Source of the DNA: Acidobacteriota bacterium | GTDB lineage: Bacteria > Actinomycetota > Acidimicrobiia > Acidimicrobiales > Ilumatobacteraceae | Reading direction: 5' to 3' | NCBI GenBank assembly: GCA_018970175.1 | Contig: JAGWWV010000024.1 | Coordinates: 1 to 33,658, forward strand | DNA: 33,658 bases | Shown here: positions 6,365 to 14,095 of the stretch, piece after piece | How positions within the stretch are numbered: the first letter of the stretch is position 1 | Layout: each line of letters begins with the position of its first letter | The notes under the pieces: generated by a model | What the model saw: only the letters and a program-made list of their open reading frames with translations | The model's database searches: none | What the model was told of the DNA's origin: nothing | Program-made: the position numbers and the translations under genes

Positions 6365-8874
6365 TGTCCAAACAGGCCTCCCGACCCCGTTCGTCCTCCG
6401 GCAAGCCGGCCGGCCGCGACGGCTCGTCGGCGGGCAAGAAGCGCGACGGGAACAAGGACGCACCGCGTCCCCGAGAATATGACGCACCGCGTCCCCGAGA
6501 ACACGCGGCGGTTCGGGCCGCGGTCGGCGACCGGGAAAACGAGTTCCGGGGCATTGCCATCGTCGTCGCCGGTGTCCTGGCGGCGCTCGGGGTCTATCTG
6601 AACGTTGCCGGGCCGGTGGGTGACGCCATCGACACCGCGCTTGGCTGGGTCCTCGGCGTCGGCCGGTTCCTCCTGCCGCCCGCCCTCGTTGCGGTCGGCG
6701 TGGTTGTCGTGCGGCGCAACGAATCCGAGCACCGGATGCGTCTTGCGGTCGGATCCGTCGTCATCGTCCTCGCCTCTCTCGGGCTCATGCATCTCGCGCG
6801 TGGTGAGGGTCGCATGACGGCCGACGTCGATGCGCTGAAGCCCGCGGGCGGCTGGATCGGCGCCCTCATCGGCCAGCCGCTGCGCACGATGCTCAGCATC
6901 GTCGGTGCAACCGTGGTTCTCCTTGCGGTCGCGTTGGGCGGTGTTCTCATCGTCACCGGAATGTCGCTGCCGTTGTTGGTGCGCCGTTTGCGCACGCACT
7001 TTGCCACGGTTGCCGTACCGACGGCGCGCGCCGCAAAAAAGGTGCTGAGCGACATCAAGACCACCGACGACTTCCGTCGGGTCGACGATGCTTCGTCCGG
7101 GCCCGTCTTCTACGACCACAACGCCGCGGTACTCGATCCTGGGCTCGTGACGTCGGACGAGGTGGACACGTCGCACGTTCCGGCTTTCGACCCGGGCGCA
7201 CCGCGCCCTGCGCTCTACGACTTCGAAATGGAAGAGGGCGGCAACGCCAAGCCAACGAAGCCGCGCCGCAAACCCGCGCAACCTGCGACCGAGCCCGAAG
7301 GCGAATTCCCACCGCGTCCGAAGAATGCGGGTCGGGCTGCCGAGGTTGTCACGACTCCAGATGGTGACGAACTTGCGCTCGGGCCCGCCGCTCGACGCGG
7401 GAGCTGGGCGCTGCCGCCCGCGAACCTTCTCAGCGTCAGTCCCACGCAGGCGGTCGACCGTGCCGCGGTCGAAGAGCGCGGACATCTGCTCGAGTCCTCG
7501 CTTGCCTCGCACGGTGTCGACACCCGACTCGTCGGTATGACCGTCGGGCCAACCGTCACGCGCTACGAACTCGAACTCGGCTCGGGTGTGAAGGTTGCCC
7601 GCGTCACCAGCCTCGATCGCGACATCGCGTACGCGATGGCCGCTACCGACGTGCGTATTCTCGCTCCGATTCCCGGACGGTCGGCGATCGGTGTCGAAGT
7701 TCCGAACACTTCGCGACAGCTCGTTTCGCTTGGTGACTTGATGACGTCACCCGAGGCGAAAGCGGCCACGCATCCGCTCGATGTGGCGGTGGGCAAGGAC
7801 ATCGCAGGGCGGGCGGTTTTCATGAACCTTGCGACCACCCCGCACCTTCTCATCGCCGGTGCAACGGGCGCGGGTAAGTCGAGCGGACTGAATTGCATCA
7901 TCACGTCGATCCTCATGCGGACGACACCCGACCAGGTGCGCCTCATTCTCATCGACCCGAAACAGGTCGAAATGGGCCAATACGGTCGGCTTCCGCACCT
8001 TCTCACGCAACCCGTCACGAACCCGAAGAAGGCGGCCAACGCGCTCGGATGGGCCGTGAAGGAAATGGAACGCCGGTACGACCTTCTCGTCGAAGTCGGT
8101 TTCCGCGACATCACCGGTTACAACGCGGCATACGACCGTGGTGATCTGGTGCCCGATCCCGGGACCGAGCGCGAGTTCGAACGCCTGCCGTACATCGTCG
8201 TCGTTGTCGACGAGCTGAACGATCTCATGATGGTGGCCGCGCGCGACGTGGAAGATTCCATCACGCGCATCGCACAAAAGGCCCGTGCGGTCGGTATTCA
8301 TCTCATCATCGCCACTCAGCGCCCCAGCGTCAACGTCATCACCGGTGTCATCAAGGCGAACATTCCCGCCCGCATGGCGTTCGCCGTGTCGAGCCTCACC
8401 GACAGCCGCGTCATCCTCGACCGCCCCGGCGCCGAAAAATTGGTCGGCAAGGGCGACATGCTCCTGCTGCCAGGTAACACCAACGTCGCCCAACGTGTCC
8501 AGGGTTCGTGGGTCACGGAGGAAGAAGTGCGTGCCGTCGTTGCGCACTGGCGTCGCCAGGCACCCGAGGTCGTGTACGTCAGCGGCATCGATGGTGAAGC
8601 CGGCGCATCCGGTTCGGGCAGCGGACTCGTCGGTGGAACAACCGGCGACGAGGACGACGACGACCTGTTGAAGCAGGCCATCGAACTCGTCGTCACGTCG
8701 GGTCTCGGCAGCACGTCGATGCTGCAGCGCAAGCTGAAGGTTGGTTTTGCGCGCGCGGGTCGTCTCATGGACCTACTCGAGGAGCGCGGCATTGTCGGCC
8801 CGGGTGAAGGTTCAAAGGCGCGGCAAGTCCTGATGTCACCCGAGGAATACGCGTTCCTTCAGCAGAGCAACTAA
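6364..8874 (+). CDS. ftsK: DNA translocase FtsK/SpoIIIE
   Basis: FtsK is a septum-anchored hexameric ATPase that pumps chromosomal DNA during division and helps resolve chromosome dimers. The 836-residue protein has a basic N-terminal tail (about 1-58), then hydrophobic segments between about 60 and 205 that form the membrane anchor, then a charged/Pro linker, then the motor. Walker A is GATGAGKSS (499-507, Lys505). Walker B is VVVVDELNDLMM with Asp616/Glu617; many relatives have DELADLMM, so Asn replaces Ala. A C-terminal winged-helix gamma domain, which reads polar DNA sequences, lies near residues 765-828. The N-terminal tail contains a 24-bp tandem duplication. The gene is monocistronic or heads a short run into rimO. 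Confidence 0.96.
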   Translation: MSKQASRPRSSSGKPAGRDGSSAGKKRDGNKDAPRPREYDAPRPREHAAVRAAVGDRENEFRGIAIVVAGVLAALGVYLNVAGPVGDAIDTALGWVLGVGRFLLPPALVAVGVVVVRRNESEHRMRLAVGSVVIVLASLGLMHLARGEGRMTADVDALKPAGGWIGALIGQPLRTMLSIVGATVVLLAVALGGVLIVTGMSLPLLVRRLRTHFATVAVPTARAAKKVLSDIKTTDDFRRVDDASSGPVFYDHNAAVLDPGLVTSDEVDTSHVPAFDPGAPRPALYDFEMEEGGNAKPTKPRRKPAQPATEPEGEFPPRPKNAGRAAEVVTTPDGDELALGPAARRGSWALPPANLLSVSPTQAVDRAAVEERGHLLESSLASHGVDTRLVGMTVGPTVTRYELELGSGVKVARVTSLDRDIAYAMAATDVRILAPIPGRSAIGVEVPNTSRQLVSLGDLMTSPEAKAATHPLDVAVGKDIAGRAVFMNLATTPHLLIAGATGAGKSSGLNCIITSILMRTTPDQVRLILIDPKQVEMGQYGRLPHLLTQPVTNPKKAANALGWAVKEMERRYDLLVEVGFRDITGYNAAYDRGDLVPDPGTEREFERLPYIVVVVDELNDLMMVAARDVEDSITRIAQKARAVGIHLIIATQRPSVNVITGVIKANIPARMAFAVSSLTDSRVILDRPGAEKLVGKGDMLLLPGNTNVAQRVQGSWVTEEEVRAVVAHWRRQAPEVVYVSGIDGEAGASGSGSGLVGGTTGDEDDDDLLKQAIELVVTSGLGSTSMLQRKLKVGFARAGRLMDLLEERGIVGPGEGSKARQVLMSPEEYAFLQQSN
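6457..6504 (+). repeat. 24-bp tandem duplication inside ftsK
   Basis: Two adjacent 24-bp units, 6457-6480 and 6481-6504, differ only near their 3' ends. They encode DAPRPREY and DAPRPREH in the cytoplasmic tail before the first membrane segment. The near-identity suggests a recent slippage event in a region tolerant of length change. Confidence 0.85.
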
Positions 8875-8896
8875 CGAGCGTGCGAAGAACCGCTCG
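8875..8896. promoter_or_regulatory. Inverted repeat between ftsK and rimO
   Basis: CGAGCG (8875-8880) and CGCTCG (8891-8896) form a perfect 6-bp inverted repeat around a 10-nt loop. It starts directly after the ftsK stop and ends just before the rimO -10. No T-tract follows, so it is not a classic intrinsic terminator. An operator or weak attenuating hairpin is possible. Confidence 0.3.
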
Positions 8897-8897
8897 G

Positions 8898-8910
8898 TAG
8901 ACTCGCGGAG
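8898..8910 (+). promoter_or_regulatory. Leaderless-type -10 of rimO
   Basis: TAGACT at 8898-8903 ends 6 nt before the GTG start at 8910, with no ribosome-binding site between. No convincing -35 hexamer is visible 16-19 nt upstream. Confidence 0.45.
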
Positions 8911-10196
8911 TGACTTCGACGGTGGGCTCGCAGCGGTTCTACGTCGAGACCCTCGGTTGTCCGAAGAACGAAGTCGACTCCGAGAAGATCATTGGTCTTC
9001 TGCAAAGCGACGGCCTCGAGCGCACCGATGACCCGGCGGGAGCCGACGTCGTCGTGGTCAACACGTGCGCGTTCATCGAAGATGCCCGTCGCGAAAGCAT
9101 CGACACCATCCTTGCGCTCGCCGACCGCAAGAAAGATGGCGCCCGACTGGTTGTCACGGGTTGCATGGCCGAGCGCTACGGCGACGAGCTGGCAGCCGAA
9201 CTTCCCGAAGTCGATCAAGTAGCCGGGTTCGGTGTGCCGGTTGCGCTGGGTCGCAAACCTGTCAGCCTGACTGTCACGCCGGCGCCGGCGTTCGACCTTC
9301 TCAACCTTCCGCGCCCGAAGTCCGCTGCGCCGTGGGCGTACGTGAAGATCGCCGAGGGTTGTGATCGGTCCTGCGGCTTTTGCGCGATTCCATCGTTTCG
9401 CGGTCCGCAGCGCAGCCGTGACGTCGAGTCGATTCTGCGCGAGGTCGACGAGCTCGGCGCGCGGGAAATCGTCCTCGTGGCGCAGGACCTCGCCAGCTAC
9501 GGCAAGGATCGCCCCGGCGAACTCGGCGCGGGCGCAATCGTTCCGTTGGTGCGCGCGGTTGCGGAGAAGACCGATCGTGTGCGGCTGCTCTACCTGTATC
9601 CCAGCGATCTAAGCGACGACCTCATCGATGCGATTCTCGATTCCGGCGTCGCCTACTTCGATCTTTCGTTGCAGCACGTGTCGAAGTCGCATCTGCGACG
9701 AATGCGACGCTGGGGCGACGGTGGTCGATTCCTCTCGCGTATCGACGACATCAGGTCAAAAGAGCCGTCGGCGGTCTTCAGGTCGAATTTCATCGTCGGG
9801 TACCCGGGCGAGACCGAGTCCGACCACGACGAGCTGCTCGACTTCGTGGCGAAGGCCCAGCTCGATTGGTGTGGCTTCTTCGCCTACAGCCCGGAGGAAG
9901 GGACGCACGCCCTCGGTCTGCCGGGCCGTGTCGACGACGACGTCGTGGCGTTGCGTCTCGCCGAATTGCGCGAGCTCCAAGACGACATCACATCGCGGCG
10001 TCGCGACGACTGCATCGGCGAGATCCATCGTGTTCTCGTCGACGAGCCGGGTGTCGGTCGCAGTCACCGCGAGGCACCAGAGATCGACGGCGTCGTCAAC
10101 GTCCCCGACAATCTCGAGGTCGGCGTCTTCCACGACGTCGAGATCGTCGATGCCCTTGGCCCCGATCTTGTCGGCAGGCCGAAGGACCGAGGCTGA
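8910..10196 (+). CDS. rimO: Ribosomal protein uS12 methylthiotransferase RimO
   Basis: RimO is a radical-SAM enzyme that adds a methylthio group to a conserved aspartate of ribosomal protein S12. The 428-residue product has the three parts of the family. The first is an N-terminal MTTase domain with cluster cysteines Cys17, Cys53 and Cys85 (in TLGCPKN, VNTCAF and VTGCMAERYG). The second is a radical-SAM core with C151-x3-C155-x2-C158 in EGCDRSCGFCAIP. The third is a C-terminal TRAM-like domain from about residue 360. TLGCPKNEVDSE points to RimO rather than the tRNA-modifying MiaB. The GTG at 8910 gives the expected N-terminus. pgsA starts 1 nt after its stop, so rimO heads a rimO-pgsA-cinA operon. 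Confidence 0.93.
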   Translation: MTSTVGSQRFYVETLGCPKNEVDSEKIIGLLQSDGLERTDDPAGADVVVVNTCAFIEDARRESIDTILALADRKKDGARLVVTGCMAERYGDELAAELPEVDQVAGFGVPVALGRKPVSLTVTPAPAFDLLNLPRPKSAAPWAYVKIAEGCDRSCGFCAIPSFRGPQRSRDVESILREVDELGAREIVLVAQDLASYGKDRPGELGAGAIVPLVRAVAEKTDRVRLLYLYPSDLSDDLIDAILDSGVAYFDLSLQHVSKSHLRRMRRWGDGGRFLSRIDDIRSKEPSAVFRSNFIVGYPGETESDHDELLDFVAKAQLDWCGFFAYSPEEGTHALGLPGRVDDDVVALRLAELRELQDDITSRRRDDCIGEIHRVLVDEPGVGRSHREAPEIDGVVNVPDNLEVGVFHDVEIVDALGPDLVGRPKDRG

Positions 10197-10197
10197 C

Positions 10198-10764
10198 GTG
10201 CCGGTCGATCCGAACGCAATCGCAACCTGGGCCAACATGGTGACGGTCGGGCGAATTCTCATCTCGCCGATCCTGTTCGCATTGATTCCGAGCGACTCGT
10301 ACGGCTCGTGGGTCGCCTTCGTCATGTGGTTCCTTCTCTGCGTCAGCGACGGCTTCGACGGCTATCTCGCACGTCGTCATGGCACCACGAAGTCGGGGGC
10401 ATTTCTCGATCCTTTGGCCGACAAAGTGCTCGTCCTCGGTGCGATGTTCACCCTCGTCAGTCGCGGACTCTTCCCCCTGCTGCCGGTGGTCATCATCGCC
10501 GTGCGCGAGGTGGCGATCAGCATCTACCGGGTCCTCGTCGGGTCGAGGGGCATCTCCGTTCCCGCAAGCCGGCTTGCGAAGGTGAAGACACTGAGTCAGC
10601 AACTTGCCGTCGGTTTCGCCCTCATCCCACTGACTGTCACCGACGCCGACTGGACCTGGAAAGTCCTTCTGTGGTTCTCGGTCGGTCTGGCTTTGGTGAG
10701 TGGCGGGCAGTACGCGACCCGCGCCGTGCGGCATCGGCAGTTCCAGCGCGCATCGGGGAAGTAG
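10198..10764 (+). CDS. pgsA: CDP-diacylglycerol-glycerol-3-phosphate 3-phosphatidyltransferase (PgsA family)
   Basis: This integral membrane enzyme makes phosphatidylglycerol phosphate from CDP-diacylglycerol and glycerol-3-phosphate. The 188-residue product carries the CDP-alcohol phosphotransferase signature with Asp51, D54-G55-x2-A58-R59, Gly67, Asp71 and Asp75. Hydrophobic helices span the rest, consistent with six membrane segments. MANMVTVGR-like N-terminal residues (WANMVTVGRILISP) are typical of PgsA. The GTG at 10198 lies 1 nt after the rimO stop. Actinobacterial paralogues in this family can make phosphatidylinositol phosphate or cardiolipin instead. The position between rimO and cinA and the glycerophosphate-type N-terminus favour PgsA. 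Confidence 0.88.
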   Translation: MPVDPNAIATWANMVTVGRILISPILFALIPSDSYGSWVAFVMWFLLCVSDGFDGYLARRHGTTKSGAFLDPLADKVLVLGAMFTLVSRGLFPLLPVVIIAVREVAISIYRVLVGSRGISVPASRLAKVKTLSQQLAVGFALIPLTVTDADWTWKVLLWFSVGLALVSGGQYATRAVRHRQFQRASGK

Positions 10765-10766
10765 TC

Positions 10767-12011
10767 GTGCGCTGCGACGTGATTGCAGTCGGAACCGAAC
10801 TGCTGCTCGGACAGATCATCGACACGAACTCGAGCTGGATCGGCGAGCAACTTGCCGCGCACGGGATCTCCAGTCACATCCAGGTGAAGGTTGGCGACAA
10901 CGTCGACCGAATCACCGAACAATTGCGACTCCGGCTCGACGAGGCCGACGCGGTCATCATGTGTGGCGGGCTGGGCCCGACGCACGACGACCTGACGCGC
11001 GATGCCATCGCAGCGGTCATGGGTGTCGAGTTGCGTCACGACGACGAGGTCGCCGAGGCGATCATCGAGCTGTTTGCCTCTCGCGGTCGTCGAATGGCTG
11101 CGAACAACCTCCGTCAGGCGCAGGTCCCCGAGGGCGCCACGGTCATTCCGCAGCGGCGTGGCACCGCCCCCGGGCTCATCTGTCCGGTCGGCACAAAAGT
11201 CATTTACGCCGTGCCGGGTGTTCCCCACGAAATGCACGAGATGATGACGCGGGCGATTCTCCCCGATCTCGTGCGTCGAAGCGGACGGCCCTCCGTCATC
11301 CGCAGTCGGGTCTTACGCACGTGGGGGGAGAGTGAGAGCGGTCTGAACGAACGCCTCGATGCGGTGATCGCCGAGCTCGACACGCCCGGAGACGACAAGC
11401 CAACCCTCGCCTTCTTGGCCAGTGGCTGGGAGGGGATCAAGGTGCGCCTCACGGCTGCGGCTCCGTCGGCCGCCGCGGCCGACGAAATTCTCGCGCGCTG
11501 GGAGGAGCGCATCCGCGGGGTCGTCAACGACATCGTGTTCGGTGTCGACGACGACACCATGGAGTCCGTCGTTCTCTCTCTGCTCCGCGAACACGACCAA
11601 ACCTTGGCGGTTGCCGAATCGGTCACCGGTGGACTCGTCACGGGGCGCCTCACGAACGTTCCCGGTGCCAGCAAGGTGCTGCGGGGCGGAGTCGTCAGTT
11701 ACGCATCCGACGTGAAGTTCGAGGTCCTCGGCGTGTCGCCCGGGCCGGTCGTAACCGAGCGCGCCGCGCTCGAAATGGCGCGTGGCGTGCGTCGACAGCT
11801 CGGTTCATCGGTGGGTCTTTCGCTCACCGGGGTCGCCGGGCCCGACGAGCAGGACGGCATGCCTGTCGGCACACTCATCGTCGGGCTCGTGCTCGGCGAC
11901 GGGTCGGAGCATGTCGCCACATTCCGGTTGCCCACCACGCGGGACCAGATGCGTCAGATGAGCGTCATCACCGCGCTGAATTTTCTGCGGCAGCGCCTGA
12001 TGGCGCAGTGA
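10767..12011 (+). CDS. cinA: CinA-like protein (molybdopterin-binding domain plus nicotinamide-nucleotide amidase)
   Basis: CinA proteins are two-domain enzymes. The N-terminal COG1058/MoCF-like domain hydrolyses ADP-ribose-type compounds, and the C-terminal CinA_C domain deamidates nicotinamide mononucleotide in pyridine nucleotide salvage. The 414-residue product shows VGTELLLGQIIDTNS and CGGLGPTHDDLTRDA in the first domain. The second shows LAVAESVTGGLVTGRLTNVPGAS, here a landmark of the catalytic Ser region, and SLTGVAGPDEQDGMPVGT. Length and order match the full family. The GTG at 10767 lies 2 nt after the pgsA stop; the longer upstream reading frame is a pgsA shadow. It ends 15 nt from the convergent regulator gene. 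Confidence 0.92.
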   Translation: MRCDVIAVGTELLLGQIIDTNSSWIGEQLAAHGISSHIQVKVGDNVDRITEQLRLRLDEADAVIMCGGLGPTHDDLTRDAIAAVMGVELRHDDEVAEAIIELFASRGRRMAANNLRQAQVPEGATVIPQRRGTAPGLICPVGTKVIYAVPGVPHEMHEMMTRAILPDLVRRSGRPSVIRSRVLRTWGESESGLNERLDAVIAELDTPGDDKPTLAFLASGWEGIKVRLTAAAPSAAAADEILARWEERIRGVVNDIVFGVDDDTMESVVLSLLREHDQTLAVAESVTGGLVTGRLTNVPGASKVLRGGVVSYASDVKFEVLGVSPGPVVTERAALEMARGVRRQLGSSVGLSLTGVAGPDEQDGMPVGTLIVGLVLGDGSEHVATFRLPTTRDQMRQMSVITALNFLRQRLMAQ

Positions 12012-12026
12012 TCAGCGGGCACACCC

Positions 12027-13235
12027 TCAGACGGTGCGGAGCAAGTTGACCAGCGACGCGGAGAATGCGTGGAAGTTCAACTCGTGAAGATCGGATTGGT
12101 ACGACTCGAGCAGCGACAGGCCGAGAGGAATCGACTGGCCGCCACGCGCGACGAGCCGGATGACCCCGTCGTCCATCCTCGACCGGGGACCCAGCATGTC
12201 GTTGTAGCGGACGAGGCCGGCCGAATGAACCCGACGCAGTGCCGCGCGCGGTTCCTTGCGTGTTCGGGCGGCCACGTACGTCTCGAGCCGGAACTGGCGC
12301 CACTGCTTGCGTGACGGCGTGACGCCGAGTGTGTAGATCTTGCCGATCGATTCGCCGAGATCACCTGACTTCACGCCGTGTGCGGTGAGTTCGCTCGTGC
12401 CGACGATCGCGCCGCTGAGCAACGTGTCGAGTGTGTCGATGATGAGGTCGTCTTTCGTTTCGTACCGGGTGTAGACCGCGCCACCGGTGAGCTTGGCGCG
12501 TCGTCCGATGCGCGAGACCGTGGCGCGTTCGTAGCCGGTCCTCCCGATGACGTTCGCGGTGGCGGAGATGAGAGCGTCACGAAGTGGCTCGCCCGTGCCC
12601 GGTTCGACATCGAAATTCGGCAGCTCGTCGCCGATCGGCGGCGCCTTCGTCGACCGAGCCGTCGACGTGTCGCGAATCGCTGCGGCCATGATCGCAAAGA
12701 CGAGGTTCCAGTCGGCAAGCTTCGGTTCGACGAAGCTGTAGAGGGCTGCCCCCATGATGGTGGTGAACGCCACGACGTTGAGGGCGCGCACGGACGGGTC
12801 GGTCGCCGAGCCGAGCCCCCACTTCTCGGCCCAGAGGGCGAAGTCGTCGGCTACTTCGTCACCCAGTACGTCGTTGCGTCGGCCGACGACGAGCGCTTCG
12901 AATGCGACAGCGAGATGCTTCGGCGGGTTGGCCACCGTTGCTGCGACGCTGTCGATCGAGGGGGAGCCCTCCGTGCCGAGGAAGGCGCCCATGGCACCCG
13001 AGAGAAAATCGAAGAGGGGAGCGCCGAGGCGTTCGGTCCAGACGGATGCGATGAAGTCGTCGGAGTCTTCGTAACGACCGTAGATTGCCCCGCTCGTGAG
13101 GTTGCACCGACGGACCACCGCGCGAAGCGCGATGCGGTCGAGGCCCACGGCATGTGCCTCGGCAATGCCCGCCTCGAGGATCCGCGCATCGTTCTCCTGC
13201 GATGCCTTCGACTTTGCGCGCGGCTGGAGGGGCAC
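12027..13235 (-). CDS. Double TetR-type regulator (two HTH domains in one chain)
   Basis: The 402-residue product reads as two TetR proteins joined head to tail. The first HTH region covers about residues 14-62 (ALRAVVRRCNLTSGAIYGRY, then EDSDDFIASV). The second covers about 218-268 (ATVSRIGRRAKLTGGAVYTRY, then ETKDDLIIDTL). Each is followed by a helical domain. The two halves are diverged but align at LTSGAIYGRYE and LTGGAVYTRYE. One chain could thus imitate a TetR dimer. The GTG at 13235 gives a short basic N-terminus; a weak TAGAAC element lies 6 nt upstream. It stands alone on the minus strand between cinA and tRNA-Arg, so no target is obvious. Confidence 0.87.
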   Translation of the reverse strand: MPLQPRAKSKASQENDARILEAGIAEAHAVGLDRIALRAVVRRCNLTSGAIYGRYEDSDDFIASVWTERLGAPLFDFLSGAMGAFLGTEGSPSIDSVAATVANPPKHLAVAFEALVVGRRNDVLGDEVADDFALWAEKWGLGSATDPSVRALNVVAFTTIMGAALYSFVEPKLADWNLVFAIMAAAIRDTSTARSTKAPPIGDELPNFDVEPGTGEPLRDALISATANVIGRTGYERATVSRIGRRAKLTGGAVYTRYETKDDLIIDTLDTLLSGAIVGTSELTAHGVKSGDLGESIGKIYTLGVTPSRKQWRQFRLETYVAARTRKEPRAALRRVHSAGLVRYNDMLGPRSRMDDGVIRLVARGGQSIPLGLSLLESYQSDLHELNFHAFSASLVNLLRTV

Positions 13236-13273
13236 CCAAATGTTCTAGCAGTGTCTCGGTACGATGTTGAAAG

Positions 13274-13348
13274 GCCCCTGTAGCTCAGTCTGGATAGAGC
13301 AACGGACTTCTAATCCGCAGGTCACAGGTTCGATTCCTGTCGGGGGCG
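13274..13348 (+). tRNA. tRNA-Arg (anticodon TCT)
   Basis: The cloverleaf can be drawn by hand. The acceptor strands are GCCCCTG and CGGGGGC (one G-T pair) with discriminator G13348. The D arm is GCTC...GAGC, and the anticodon stem ACGGA/TCCGC surrounds loop CTTCTAA with TCT at 13309-13311. The T arm is ACAGG-TTCGATT-CCTGT. The outermost anticodon-stem position (A-C) is mismatched. CCA is not encoded. It reads AGA codons, which are rare in high-GC genomes. Confidence 0.95.
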
Positions 13349-13393
13349 CTCGGCGTGCGCTTTTGCACATGAGTATTTGTTGCTCACTGCGTC

Positions 13394-13407
13394 TAGCCTG
13401 AAGGGCG
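13394..13407 (+). promoter_or_regulatory. Leaderless-type -10 of carD
   Basis: TAGCCT at 13394-13399 ends 7 nt before the GTG start at 13407. The sequence between, GAAGGGC, is too close to the start to act as a normal Shine-Dalgarno if transcription begins at or near the GTG. A -35 is not evident. Confidence 0.45.
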
Positions 13408-14063
13408 TGAACTTCAAGAAGGGTGACACCGTCATCTACCCCCAACACGGTGCATGCATCGTTCACGGGATCAAGAAGATGAAGGCCTTCGGGGCGACCC
13501 AGGAATACCTCATCTTGAAGACCGTCATCAACGAGATGACCCTGTCGGTGCCCACCTCGAAGGCGGGCGATGTCGGCGTGCGTCCCCCGGTGTCACCCGA
13601 TGAACTCGAAGACCTCGTGTCGGTCCTTTCCAAGGCCGACCCGCGCGTGCCATCGAACTGGTCGCGTCGGTTCAAGAACCACCAAGAGAAGTTGAAGAGC
13701 GGCGACGTGTACCAAGTCGCCGAAGTCGTGCGCAACCTTGCTGCGCGCAACCGTGACGCGTCACTGTCGGCCGCCGAGCGCACGATGTACGACCGCGCCC
13801 GAATCAACCTCATCTCGGAAATCGCACCCGCCCTCAAGGTGTCGACCGAGGAAGCCGAGGCATTTCTCGACGAGGCACTGGCCAAGGGCGTTCTGAAACC
13901 CGCCAAGGCCAAGAAGGCTGCCGCGCCGGCGAAGCCGAAGAGCGAAGACGACGAGTCGCCGGCCCCCACCAAAGCCGCGGTGAAGGTTGCCGCGAAAGGC
14001 GCGAAAGAGAAGACCGCAGCGAAGCCGAAGGCACCGGCCAAGTCGGGCGGCAAGAAGTCCTAG
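13407..14063 (+). CDS. carD: CarD-type RNA polymerase-binding transcription factor with long basic tail
   Basis: CarD binds the RNA polymerase beta subunit through an N-terminal Tudor-like domain and stabilises open promoters, especially at rRNA genes. Residues 1-55 form the RNAP-interaction domain (FKKGDTVIYPQHGACIVHGI), and about 60-162 the helical DNA-contacting domain. Trp85 in VPSNWSRRF coincides with the promoter-contacting tryptophan of mycobacterial CarD. Unlike the mycobacterial protein of about 162 residues, this one has 218. Residues 163-218 are a Lys/Ala/Pro-rich, histone-H1-like tail with a short acidic patch (SEDDES). The GTG at 13407 fits both homology and the -10 spacing. The downstream glutamine-synthetase-like gene begins 32 nt later. 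Confidence 0.93.
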   Translation: MNFKKGDTVIYPQHGACIVHGIKKMKAFGATQEYLILKTVINEMTLSVPTSKAGDVGVRPPVSPDELEDLVSVLSKADPRVPSNWSRRFKNHQEKLKSGDVYQVAEVVRNLAARNRDASLSAAERTMYDRARINLISEIAPALKVSTEEAEAFLDEALAKGVLKPAKAKKAAAPAKPKSEDDESPAPTKAAVKVAAKGAKEKTAAKPKAPAKSGGKKS

Positions 14064-14095
14064 CGCGCCGCGCGCTCGTCACGATCGGGGGGACG

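Noticed and set aside
6172-7512. 446-codon open frame antisense to ftsK
   Set aside because: It is a compositional shadow; the plus strand encodes the FtsK membrane and linker regions with proper motifs further on.
12378-13283. 301-codon plus-strand open frame opposite the double TetR gene
   Set aside because: It has no recognisable domain and an Arg/Asp/Val-rich composition. The minus strand carries two HTH signatures.
13274-13348. tRNA-Arg as an integration site for a mobile element
   Set aside because: No integrase, no repeated tRNA 3' end and no change in composition nearby; carD follows directly.
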